Shown: positions 1 through 5,944 of the stretch, piece after piece | Numbering within the stretch: position 1 is the stretch's first letter | Layout: the number at the start of each line of letters is the position of its first letter | NCBI GenBank assembly: GCA_028689195.1 | Contig: JAQTWR010000006.1 | Span: 12,145 to 20,646, forward strand | Length of the DNA stretch: 8,502 bases | Origin: Anaerolineales bacterium | GTDB lineage: Bacteria > Chloroflexota > Anaerolineae > Anaerolineales > Villigracilaceae | Reading direction: 5' to 3' | Notes under the pieces: model-generated | The model's input: only the letters and a program-made list of their open reading frames with translations | What the model was told of the DNA's origin: nothing | Database searches by the model: none | Made by a program: the position numbers and the translations under genes

Positions 1-132
1 AATGGTCATATCGTTAATTTGAATGGCATAGTACAAAACCTCGCTGCCAGACATGTTTCTCTTTTCCAAGCGAACAACCTTCCCTAACCCAAAGGTCCAG
101 TGCATGACCGAATCGCCTTCACGGAAGCTCAT
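1..132 (-). CDS. CarD-like (CarD/CdnL/TRCF RID domain) transcriptional regulator, 5' part only
   Basis: The gene runs off the left edge; the first 44 codons are present. They read MSFREGDSVMHWTFGLGKVV and continue to ...SEVLYYAIQINDMTI. This matches the opening of the CarD/CdnL/TRCF RNA-polymerase-interacting domain: a 'F.xGDxVxHxxfGxGxV' strand pair followed by a 'YYxIxxxDMTI' strand. Family members bind the RNAP beta subunit and stabilise open promoter complexes, usually at housekeeping promoters. The start is well fixed: an AAGGAGA ribosome binding site (bases 138-144, complement) lies 5 bases before the ATG. The gene is separated from its upstream minus-strand neighbour by a terminator (226-252), so it probably has its own promoter in the AT-rich stretch 150-215; I could not pick a convincing -35/-10 pair. 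The C-terminal helical domain of CarD proteins would lie outside the window, so its presence is unknown. Confidence 0.8.
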   Translation of the reverse strand, partial: MSFREGDSVMHWTFGLGKVVRLEKRNMSGSEVLYYAIQINDMTI

Positions 133-225
133 AAGTATCTCCTTGATAAGGACAACGAGTCTACAACAAGAGCAAAATTATTAATACCTCTTTATTGCGG
201 CGGAATCGTCATCGAAAAAACAAAA

Positions 226-252
226 ATGCCAGTCTGACAAAAAGACTGGCAT
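226..252 (-). terminator. Rho-independent terminator on the minus strand
   Basis: A perfect 10-bp stem (ATGCCAGTCT, 226-235, with AGACTGGCAT, 243-252) encloses a 7-base loop. On the minus strand it is followed by a T-rich run (complement of the A-rich 211-225). It lies about 110 bases beyond the stop of the small minus-strand gene ending at 365 and before the CarD-like gene. It would therefore end the SUI1/hypothetical transcript and insulate the CarD-like gene. Confidence 0.75.
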
Positions 253-364
253 GTGGAACCCGTCGTTCTGGGATGCAATGCAATTATATCACCTGACGCA
301 TCTTTCCCTTTTCCGCGAATCGAGAACGCCTCGACAATCGCTTCAGGCGCGAAAAATCCTGCGG

Positions 365-688
365 CTACTCAAGCCTGCGTAGATATTCCTGCGCCTCTTC
401 AAAAGTCTTGAAGGAAGCGGTATTACCGCTGACCTTATCTGCCACCACGAACATATTCGCTTCGGCGTCGTGATATAGATGGTGACTTCTGTTCACCGGA
501 TAAACGGGCGCAGATTTACCCGTAAACATCTCATAAAGATTATGCGCCTTGGCGTGATCGGGGTATTGCTCCAGCACAACATGGAGCAGGGTCAACGCAA
601 GAGGAACCTTGTCATAAGAAAAAAGCCTATGAGCCGCCTCTAAAAGCAAGTTGACAGAAATGCGACATTCAAAATCTTGAGACATCAT
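365..688 (-). CDS. Small TPR-like hypothetical protein (about 107 aa)
   Basis: I do not recognise a named family. Roughly residues 10-55 look like one TPR-type helical hairpin: LLLEAAHRLFSYDKVPLAL is followed by a helix ending in ...EQYPDHAKAHNLYEMF, with small residues and the Pro/Ala spacing usual for TPRs. The C-terminal 40 residues (HHLYHDAEANMFVVADK..., then FKTFEEAQEYLRRL) look like a short beta hairpin plus a helix. No signal peptide or membrane segment is visible. Three ATGs are possible, at 694, 688 and 685 (MVMMSQ). An AAAGG motif abuts the ATG at 694 but sits 6 bases before the one at 688, so 688 is preferred. The gene lies 59 bases downstream of the SUI1-family gene on the same strand and may be co-transcribed with it. 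A TATAAA hexamer just upstream (697-702, complement) could be a private -10. Function unknown. Confidence 0.6.
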   Translation of the reverse strand: MMSQDFECRISVNLLLEAAHRLFSYDKVPLALTLLHVVLEQYPDHAKAHNLYEMFTGKSAPVYPVNRSHHLYHDAEANMFVVADKVSGNTASFKTFEEAQEYLRRLE

Positions 689-747
689 AACCATCCTTTA
701 TAAAGTCATTTTTATCATGCGACAAAACACTGCGGGGTTATGAACCT

Positions 748-1086
748 TCACCCGCCTGCAATCTTAACTTTATATCCCAACTTTCGCAACTCCTCCGCGA
801 TTCTTTCGCGGCGTTCGCCTTGAATTTCGATCTCGCCATCCTTCACGGTTCCGCCCGCGCCGCAGACTTGTTTGAGGCGTTTGGCGAGTTCCTTCATATC
901 TTCTTCGGAGAGAACGAGCTTCTTGACAATCGTCACCGCCTTGCCGCCGCGCCCCTTTGAATCGCGGTGCAGATACGCGGTCTGCTCCTGCGGCGGCAGC
1001 GACTTTACTTTTGCGGCGGCGGTTTCTTTTTTGCGAATATCTCCCTGATCGGAAGACCAAACGGTACGACTATCATTTTGCGGCAT
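748..1086 (-). CDS. yciH: eIF1/SUI1-family translation initiation factor (YciH-type)
   Basis: This 112-residue protein has the usual length for the bacterial SUI1/YciH family. An N-terminal charged, probably flexible tail (residues 1-45) includes LPPQEQTAYLHRDSKGRGGK, whose RxxKGRGGKxVT motif is the family hallmark. The SUI1 fold follows: a strand (AVTIVKKLVL), a helix with acidic and basic face (SEEDMKELAKRLKQVCG), the GAGGTVKDGEIEIQGE turn-strand block, and a last helix and strand (RRERIAEELRKLGYKVKIAGG). Family members bind the small ribosomal subunit near the P site; in bacteria YciH has been linked to initiation fidelity and stress-related control of translation. The start at 1086 is the only sensible ATG, but there is no clear Shine-Dalgarno sequence before it. 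It is divergent from the PLP-enzyme gene and is followed on the same strand by a small hypothetical gene. Confidence 0.9.
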   Translation of the reverse strand: MPQNDSRTVWSSDQGDIRKKETAAAKVKSLPPQEQTAYLHRDSKGRGGKAVTIVKKLVLSEEDMKELAKRLKQVCGAGGTVKDGEIEIQGERRERIAEELRKLGYKVKIAGG

Positions 1087-1216
1087 AGGCTATAGGTTAT
1101 CACAAAACTCCCGCCTGTCATGCTCTTTTTTGGCAATACGGGCGTAAAATTGAAGTACAAATTGGATCTTCAGGAATTACCGTGATGATTTCTGTTTTTT
1201 TTGGCTATCTGTGGCG

Positions 1217-1236
1217 GCGCGACATTAATGTCGCGC
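1217..1236. repeat. 20-bp perfect palindrome in the divergent intergenic region
   Basis: GCGCGACATTAATGTCGCGC is a perfect dyad. A further 4-bp arm (CTGT at 1209-1212 with ACAG at 1238-1241) pairs outside a small bulge on the left. It lies between the divergent SUI1 gene and PLP-enzyme gene, about 50-70 bases upstream of the candidate PLP promoter. It could be a dimeric-repressor operator or a dispersed REP-like palindrome; sequence alone does not decide. The reading frame is open through it from 1182, but the protein almost certainly starts at 1353. Confidence 0.6.
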
Positions 1237-1285
1237 TACAGGTTGTGGCTTATCACGGCAAATCTCAAATATCCTACAAATTTTT

Positions 1286-1315
1286 TTGGAATCTAAAGCA
1301 GATGTGCGCTATAAT
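1286..1315 (+). promoter_or_regulatory. Sigma70-type promoter for the PLP enzyme
   Basis: TTGGAA (1286-1291; 4 of 6 match to TTGACA) and a consensus TATAAT (1310-1315) are separated by 18 bases. Transcription would start near 1322 and give a leader of about 30 bases carrying the AGGAG site at 1342-1346. A weaker alternative -10 (TAAAAT, near 1145) lies further upstream. Confidence 0.65.
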
Positions 1316-1352
1316 GTCAAAGTTGTCTGACAAATATCATCAGGAGAACCCC

Positions 1353-2819
1353 ATGACCACAATTGACCTCACAATTCACAAAGACCGCCGCGCCCGCGCC
1401 ATTCAACGCGCAAAAGAGCGCAACATCATCATCCCCACTTATGCCCAAATGAAAGACCCTTCGAAAATTCCCGCGAAAGTTAAAGAGGAATTGAAAGGCA
1501 TTGGGCTGTGGGATATTCATCCGCGCAACTTGTTCCGCATCAACTGGCACAACCAACCCACCGCTTCGGGCGGGACCTTTGGCGGCGTGAACTATTTGGA
1601 ATTACCGTCCTCTTTGACGGGAGTCAAAGCGCGGGTTATCGTCATCGTCGGGAAGTGGTTCCCGACCGGCGCGCATAAAGTCGGCGCCGCGTTTAGCTGC
1701 CTCGTCCCGCGTTTGGTCACCGGTCAATTTGACCCGACCACCCAAAAAGCCGTGTGGCCCTCCACCGGAAATTACTGTCGCGGCGGCGCGTATGACTCCG
1801 CGTTGCTCGCGTGCGATTCAATCGCGATTTTGCCCGAAGGCATGTCGAAGGAAAGATTCGAATGGCTGGAAAAAGTCGCGGGCGAGACGATCAAGACGCC
1901 GGGCAGCGAATCCAACGTCAAAGAAATTTTCGATAAATGCTGGGAGTTGAAGCAGTCGGGGCAAGACCTGATGATCTTCAATCAGTTTGAAGAATTTGGA
2001 AATTATCTCTGGCATTACGAAGTGACCGGACACGCGATGGAAGAAGTGTTGAAGCAGGTCATGGGCAAAAATGATCGCTTCCGCGGAATCGCATCTGCGA
2101 CCGGCTCGGCTGGGACAATTGCCAGCGGCGATTATCTCAAGCAAGTCTTCCCCGAAAGCAAAATCGTCGCGAGCGAAGCGCTCCAATGTCCCACGCTTTT
2201 AGAGAACGGATTCGGCGCGCATCGCATTGAAGGCATCGGCGACAAGCATGTGCCGTGGGTACACAACACCAAGAACACCGATATGGTCACCGCCATTGAC
2301 GATAACGCCGTAGTCAATATCGCGCGTTTGTTCAACGAAGAAAACGGACGCGCGTATCTGGTCGAGAAGGGCGTTCCTGAGAATATCGTCGCGCAGTTGG
2401 AATTGCTCGGCTTCTCCGGCATCTCCAATGTGTTGAGCTGCATCAAAGCCGCGAAGTATTACGAGATGGACGAGAACGACGTGATGGTGACCATGCTGAC
2501 CGACTCGATGGAACTCTATCGCTCGCGCCTGCATGAGATGCATCAGGAATTTGGCGCATACAGCGAAAACAACGCCGCCGCAGATTTTGCGCGTTACCTG
2601 CACGGACAATCCACAGACAACATGCTTGAACTCACATATCCCGAACGCCGCCGCGTACATAATTTGAAATATTACACATGGGTCGAGCAGCAGGGAAAAT
2701 CTTACGAAGAAATTCAGCAGCAATGGTATCAGCCCAATTATTGGACGGATGTCCAAAAGCAAGCCGATGAAATTGACGAACTGATCGTGGAGTTCAACAA
2801 GGAAGTTGGGTTGAGTTAG
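1353..2819 (+). CDS. Fold-type II PLP-dependent enzyme (PALP family, TrpB/cysteine-synthase-like)
   Basis: The 488-residue protein starts at 1353: AGGAG (1342-1346) lies 6 bases upstream, and the open frame extending back to 1182 encodes only a palindrome-containing leader. Core PLP motifs are visible. TGAHKVGAA (Lys about residue 109) is the Schiff-base lysine, in the same context as the TGAHK of tryptophan synthase beta. STGNY (137-141) is the substrate loop, like the SGNT loop of cysteine synthase. ATGSAGT (249-255) is the phosphate-binding Gly/Ser loop. A C-terminal extension of about 130 residues is rich in Tyr, Trp and Gln (for example QQQWYQPNYWTDVQKQ). Fold-type II enzymes catalyse beta-elimination or beta-replacement on amino acids. 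The substrate here cannot be read from sequence, and I do not assign it to TrpB, CysK or threonine synthase. It is monocistronic: own promoter upstream, terminator 8 bases after the stop. Confidence 0.85.
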   Translation: MTTIDLTIHKDRRARAIQRAKERNIIIPTYAQMKDPSKIPAKVKEELKGIGLWDIHPRNLFRINWHNQPTASGGTFGGVNYLELPSSLTGVKARVIVIVGKWFPTGAHKVGAAFSCLVPRLVTGQFDPTTQKAVWPSTGNYCRGGAYDSALLACDSIAILPEGMSKERFEWLEKVAGETIKTPGSESNVKEIFDKCWELKQSGQDLMIFNQFEEFGNYLWHYEVTGHAMEEVLKQVMGKNDRFRGIASATGSAGTIASGDYLKQVFPESKIVASEALQCPTLLENGFGAHRIEGIGDKHVPWVHNTKNTDMVTAIDDNAVVNIARLFNEENGRAYLVEKGVPENIVAQLELLGFSGISNVLSCIKAAKYYEMDENDVMVTMLTDSMELYRSRLHEMHQEFGAYSENNAAADFARYLHGQSTDNMLELTYPERRRVHNLKYYTWVEQQGKSYEEIQQQWYQPNYWTDVQKQADEIDELIVEFNKEVGLS

Positions 2820-2826
2820 AAAGTTC

Positions 2827-2865
2827 AAACCTCCGAGGTCTGCGAGACTTCGGAGGTTTTGTTTT
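2827..2865 (+). terminator. Rho-independent terminator, copy 1 of a dispersed AACCTCCGAGG hairpin
   Basis: A 14-15 bp stem with one G-T wobble (AACCTCCGAGGTCT, 2828-2841, with AGACTTCGGAGGTT, 2845-2858) closes a GCG loop and is followed by TTTTGTTTT. It begins 8 bases after the stop of the PLP enzyme. Bases 2826-2864 are identical to 3568-3606, so this is a repeated element used as a terminator. Confidence 0.85.
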
Positions 2866-2940
2866 AAGATATTCAACCCAAGTTGCTATCATGTTTTCTG
2901 GGCAAGAAGATTTCAAGCCCTTGCCACAGATTTCACCGAT

Positions 2941-2979
2941 TTACACGGATTTTTTTCAAATCAGCAAAAATCCGCGTAA
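2941..2979. repeat. Imperfect inverted repeat (TTACACGGATTTTT / AAAAATCCGCGTAA)
   Basis: Fourteen-base arms (2941-2954 and 2966-2979) with a single mismatch surround an 11-base spacer. The preceding CCACAGATTTCACCGATT extends the style of a dispersed intergenic repeat that I believe is common in bacterial genomes. It lies in the gap between the PLP-enzyme terminator and the toxin-like gene; no coding role is seen. Confidence 0.55.
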
Positions 2980-3000
2980 CACCAGCGCTGCTCGAACCGA

Positions 3001-3009
3001 TGCTATAAT
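3001..3009 (+). promoter_or_regulatory. Extended -10 promoter directly before the DUF4258 gene
   Basis: TGCTATAAT has the TGn extension plus a consensus -10 hexamer (3004-3009). The expected start site (6-8 bases downstream) falls on or next to the ATG at 3016, and no Shine-Dalgarno sequence is present, so the transcript is probably leaderless. No good -35 is visible, which extended -10 promoters tolerate. Confidence 0.6.
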
Positions 3010-3015
3010 TTCTTT

Positions 3016-3324
3016 ATGCCATCGCTTCACGATATTCAGGCAAAATTTTCTCGCGACGAATTTGAATTTTCAAAACACGCCGTTGACCGATCCATCTTGC
3101 GCGACATTAGCGTAGCCGAGATACGAGAAGCCATAGCCAACGGCGAAATGATCGAAAATTATCCCGACGATAAATACGGACCAAGTTGCCTGATATTCGG
3201 CATGACAGTCTCTCAGCGTCCGCTTCATATTCAATGCAGCTACCCAACCCGCTCGGTTATTAAGATCATTACCGTTTACGAACCTGACCCCGCCGAGTGG
3301 ATTGAATATAAAGAAAGGAAGTAA
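3016..3324 (+). CDS. DUF4258-family protein, probable toxin of a toxin-antitoxin-like pair
   Basis: A 102-residue protein with the DUF4258 pattern: an N-terminal FSKHAVDRSILRDISVAEI (the H..xR...R.IS..EI signature, residues 18-36), then IANGEMIENYPDDKYGPSC, a strand with PLHIQCSY, and the C-terminal block IKIITVYEPDPAEWIEYK. DUF4258 proteins are commonly found beside MqsA/YgiT-like small proteins and are thought to be RNase-like toxins; that role is inference from the family and its partner. The start at 3016 has no Shine-Dalgarno sequence but lies right behind an extended -10 promoter, which fits a leaderless mRNA. The partner gene begins 5 bases after its stop, so the two form an operon ended by the terminator at 3569. 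Confidence 0.8.
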   Translation: MPSLHDIQAKFSRDEFEFSKHAVDRSILRDISVAEIREAIANGEMIENYPDDKYGPSCLIFGMTVSQRPLHIQCSYPTRSVIKIITVYEPDPAEWIEYKERK

Positions 3325-3329
3325 ATCTT

Positions 3330-3542
3330 ATGAAACAAGAAAATCTGGTTGAAGAAAAAGTGACTTATACCCTGTTCAAAGACGGACAGTTTTATATTAT
3401 TGAAAACGTTCCAGCGCGCGTGGATGTGGAAACTGGCGAGCAATATTTTTCCCCGCAGACGGTTGAACTATTGCAGCAAATCATCCGCCAGCATCCAAAG
3501 CCAATCCGAGTGGTGCAAACGCCAGTTTATAGTTTTTCATAA
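3330..3542 (+). CDS. Cysteine-less YgiT/MqsA-N-terminal-like small protein, probable antitoxin
   Basis: A 70-residue protein whose layout follows the YgiT-type zinc-finger domain paired with DUF4258 toxins: a strand (KVTYTLFKDGQFYIIENVPA) followed by VDVETGEQYFSPQTVELL. In zinc-binding relatives the N-terminus carries CxxC and the segment after 'VPA' carries CxxCGE. Here the second site reads VDVETGE and the protein contains no cysteine at all, so the fold must hold without zinc. There is no DNA-binding HTH domain after it, unlike full-length MqsA, so autoregulation by this protein alone is doubtful. AAAGGAAG (3314-3321), inside the end of the upstream gene, is the ribosome binding site. The antitoxin role is inferred from pairing and layout. 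Confidence 0.7.
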   Translation: MKQENLVEEKVTYTLFKDGQFYIIENVPARVDVETGEQYFSPQTVELLQQIIRQHPKPIRVVQTPVYSFS

Positions 3543-3568
3543 ACAAATCCCTGCAAGTCATACACTCC

Positions 3569-3606
3569 AAACCTCCGAGGTCTGCGAGACTTCGGAGGTT
3601 TTGTTT
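3569..3606 (+). terminator. Rho-independent terminator, copy 2 of the AACCTCCGAGG hairpin
   Basis: The same hairpin as at 2827: bases 3568-3606 are identical to 2826-2864, followed by TTTTGTTT. It lies 26 bases after the stop of the antitoxin-like gene and would end that operon before the STAND gene. Confidence 0.8.
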
Positions 3607-3614
3607 GTGGGGTT

Positions 3615-3620
3615 TATAAT
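3615..3620 (+). promoter_or_regulatory. Candidate -10 element for the STAND gene
   Basis: A consensus TATAAT lies directly downstream of the terminator and 68 bases before the ATG at 3688. No convincing -35 exists, because the expected position falls in the terminator arm. If used, the transcript would start near 3627 and carry the GTGACAGTCAC hairpin (3638-3672) in its 5' leader. Confidence 0.45.
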
Positions 3621-3637
3621 TGTCGAAAAGAATACCG

Positions 3638-3672
3638 GTGACAGTCACTCGCTTCGCGAAAGTGGCTGTCAC
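3638..3672 (+). repeat. GTGACAGTCAC-family hairpin in the STAND gene leader
   Basis: GTGACAGTCACT (3638-3649) pairs with AGTGGCTGTCAC (3661-3672) with one wobble, around a CGCTTCGCG centre that can itself fold. It ends 3 bases before the AAGGA ribosome binding site (3676-3680). The same family recurs three times behind the gene (6182, 6313, 6617). Confidence 0.75.
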
Positions 3673-3687
3673 ATCAAGGACGGAAAC

Positions 3688-5943
3688 ATGAAAAAACTTG
3701 CACCGTTATTCATTGCGCTTTTAGGAATCGCTCTCATCATCGCCGCGATTGTCGTCTGGCTCGAACCGCCGAAAGACGGCGGAGTGTTCACCACGGCAGG
3801 GTCAATCATTTTGTTTCTTTCTGGCTTGGGCACAAGTATCAAAGGCTGGATGGATTTGTTCTCCAAAGAGAAATCATCCAACAGCGTGAGTCAGGAAATG
3901 ATTAACCGCAGCGACACCAGCACACCCATTCAGGCGCAAACGGTGAACATTTATCAAAATTCTCATTTACCCTCCCCCCCTACCCCTCTCCCGGCGGGAG
4001 ATGGGAGAAACACTCTTCCTCAACAACCCTACTTCTTCGGTCGCGCGGACGAACTCAAAATTATCGCATCTGCCCTCTCCCCCGACTCGCGCACATGGGG
4101 CGCACTCATTGATGGACCTGGCGGCATCGGCAAGACCGCCCTCGCCATCAAAGCCGCGCACGACGCGCCCGCGGAACTTTTCGAGCGCAAAATCTTCATC
4201 ACCGCCAAAGTGCGCGAACTGACCGCCGAAGGCGAAGCCAAACTAACCGACTTCACCCGCCCGACCTACCTCGCCATGCTGGACGAACTGGGCAAAGAAC
4301 TGGGCGCAGACGGACTCGAAAAACTCGCGCCCGATGAGCGTCCCAATGAACTGCGCCTCGCGCTGGCGGGCAAAAAGGCGCTGATCATCTTCGACAATTT
4401 GGAAACCCTGCCCGAAGATGAGCGCACGCGCCTGTTCCAATTCCTCTCGCGCCTACCTGAAGGGAACAAAGCCATCGTCACCTCCCGCCGCCGCACCGAC
4501 GTGGACGCGCGCATCGTGCGCCTCGACCGCCTCGCCCGCGACGAAGCCCTGCAACTCATCGGAGAACTTGCTGCGAAGTATCCGCGCCTCGCCCGCGCCT
4601 CCCAAAAAGAGCGCGAAGACCTGTACGAGATCACGCAGGGCAACCCGCTCTTCATCCGCTGGATCGTGGGGCAGTTGGGGCGTGATGGCTCGCAGTGCCG
4701 CACCATCGCAGAAGCCTGCGCCTTCATTGACAAAGCCCCGAAAGGCAACGACCCGCTCGAATACATCTTCGGCGACCTGCTGGAGACCTTCACCGCCGAC
4801 GAGACGAAAGTCCTCGCCGCGCTGACGTATTTCACTCTGCCCGCCAAACTCAAGTGGATCGCGGAAATGACCAACCTGCCCATCCGCGCCGCCGAGACCG
4901 CGTTGGAAGACCTGACTGACCGCTCCATCCTGACCTCCGACCTGTCCGCCCAAACCTACTTTTTACCCCCTCTGACAGCGAAATTCATCCGCACCCGCCG
5001 CCCCGAAGCCGTGACCCAAACAGGCGACGCGCTTGGTAACAAAGCATTAGTGTTAGCATACCAGCACGGCTACCACAACTACGAAGATTTCAAAATACTT
5101 GAAAATGAATGGCACTTTATCGAAGCCTCTTGGGCTCGGCTTTCTCTAACAAAACCTCTTCAACTACGGTTATTGCGTGATTTGTTACATCAATTTTTGA
5201 ATTTTTCTGGCAGGTGGGATGAAGAAATATTGTTAAACCAAATAGTAGAACAAAATGCAATCAAAGAAAACGATAATCACAGCGCGGGTTTAAGTGCTTT
5301 TTATATAGGTTACCTCCATTTTCTTCGCAAACAATCGGATGAAGTTTTATCATGTGCTTTACGTGCTGAAACTTACTGGAAAGAAGCACATCCAAGAGAA
5401 AAAGCCACTGCCATGCGCTTACTTGGGCTTGGGTATCAGTTAAAGGGCGAACATTCAAAATCCATAGAATTATTCAAAGAATCACTTGCAACATATCAAT
5501 CAATAAACCCTGAAATGCAGGAAGTTATAGTCCTGCTCAATGATTTGGCTGTCATACACCGCGAAATTGGTAATCATAGTTTTGCAGAAAAATATTACCA
5601 AGACGCACTAATTATCGCAAAGAAAAATAATGATGTTGAACAAATTGCTGGGCTAACAGGCAACCTAGCCCATCTTTATATTGATGACAAGAAATGGGAA
5701 GAAGGTTTTACATATGCTAATGAGGCGTTGGTAGTATCCGAAAAAATTGGCAGGCTAGATTTTATTGCGACAGACAGTATGCACCTTGCAAGAATACTTT
5801 TCCATAAACACAACTACGAACAAGCATTGCCATTCGTCCATCGTGCCATCGAGATGTTCACCCGTTTGCGTACGCCCGACAATTTACAATGGGCGCAGGA
5901 AACACTGGCTAAAATCGAAAAAGCATTGAGCAGTAACCAGTGA
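3688..5943 (+). CDS. Membrane-anchored STAND/NB-ARC NTPase with C-terminal TPR repeats (NLR-like)
   Basis: This 751-residue protein starts at 3688, where AAGGA (3676-3680) lies 7 bases upstream; the open frame back to 3400 runs through hairpins and another gene. Two N-terminal hydrophobic segments (about 5-25 and 33-51) suggest a membrane hairpin. A Pro-rich linker follows (92-107). The NB-ARC core begins at FFGRADEL (116-123), then Walker A GPGGIGKT (143-150), Walker B LIIFDN (232-237), VTSRRRT (264-270) and GNPL (318-321), followed by a winged-helix-like region up to about 450. From about 530 to 740 TPR-like helical repeats are visible (such as MRLLGLGYQLKGEHSKSIEL). STAND proteins oligomerise on ligand binding through the repeat domain; many bacterial ones act in antiphage defence, which is only inferred here. 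The NTPase half is strongly GC-rich and the TPR half (about 5040-5820) AT-rich, so the gene is a mosaic. Partial copies of its tail follow it. Confidence 0.88.
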   Translation: MKKLAPLFIALLGIALIIAAIVVWLEPPKDGGVFTTAGSIILFLSGLGTSIKGWMDLFSKEKSSNSVSQEMINRSDTSTPIQAQTVNIYQNSHLPSPPTPLPAGDGRNTLPQQPYFFGRADELKIIASALSPDSRTWGALIDGPGGIGKTALAIKAAHDAPAELFERKIFITAKVRELTAEGEAKLTDFTRPTYLAMLDELGKELGADGLEKLAPDERPNELRLALAGKKALIIFDNLETLPEDERTRLFQFLSRLPEGNKAIVTSRRRTDVDARIVRLDRLARDEALQLIGELAAKYPRLARASQKEREDLYEITQGNPLFIRWIVGQLGRDGSQCRTIAEACAFIDKAPKGNDPLEYIFGDLLETFTADETKVLAALTYFTLPAKLKWIAEMTNLPIRAAETALEDLTDRSILTSDLSAQTYFLPPLTAKFIRTRRPEAVTQTGDALGNKALVLAYQHGYHNYEDFKILENEWHFIEASWARLSLTKPLQLRLLRDLLHQFLNFSGRWDEEILLNQIVEQNAIKENDNHSAGLSAFYIGYLHFLRKQSDEVLSCALRAETYWKEAHPREKATAMRLLGLGYQLKGEHSKSIELFKESLATYQSINPEMQEVIVLLNDLAVIHREIGNHSFAEKYYQDALIIAKKNNDVEQIAGLTGNLAHLYIDDKKWEEGFTYANEALVVSEKIGRLDFIATDSMHLARILFHKHNYEQALPFVHRAIEMFTRLRTPDNLQWAQETLAKIEKALSSNQ
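3983..4005. repeat. C-rich/G-rich palindrome inserted in frame in the STAND linker
   Basis: CCCCTCTCCC (3983-3992) pairs with GGGAGATGGG (3996-4005) with one mismatch around a GGC loop, and a C-rich run precedes it. It encodes part of the Pro-rich linker HLPSPPTPLPAGDGR between the membrane segments and the NB-ARC domain. The style is that of a dispersed intergenic palindrome, here tolerated in frame in a flexible region. Confidence 0.5.
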
Positions 5944-5944
5944 G

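Noticed and set aside
1182..1352. Upstream extension of the PLP enzyme by 57 codons
   Set aside because: It runs through a 20-bp palindrome and the TATAAT promoter. AGGAG at 1342-1346 marks the ATG at 1353.
2199..2876. Long minus-strand frame opposite the PLP enzyme
   Set aside because: Antisense shadow covering a terminator; no recognisable protein features.
3400..3687. Upstream extension of the STAND reading frame by 96 codons
   Set aside because: The extension overlaps the antitoxin-like gene, a terminator and a hairpin. A good ribosome binding site and a membrane-segment N-terminus (MKKLAPLFIALL) occur at 3688.
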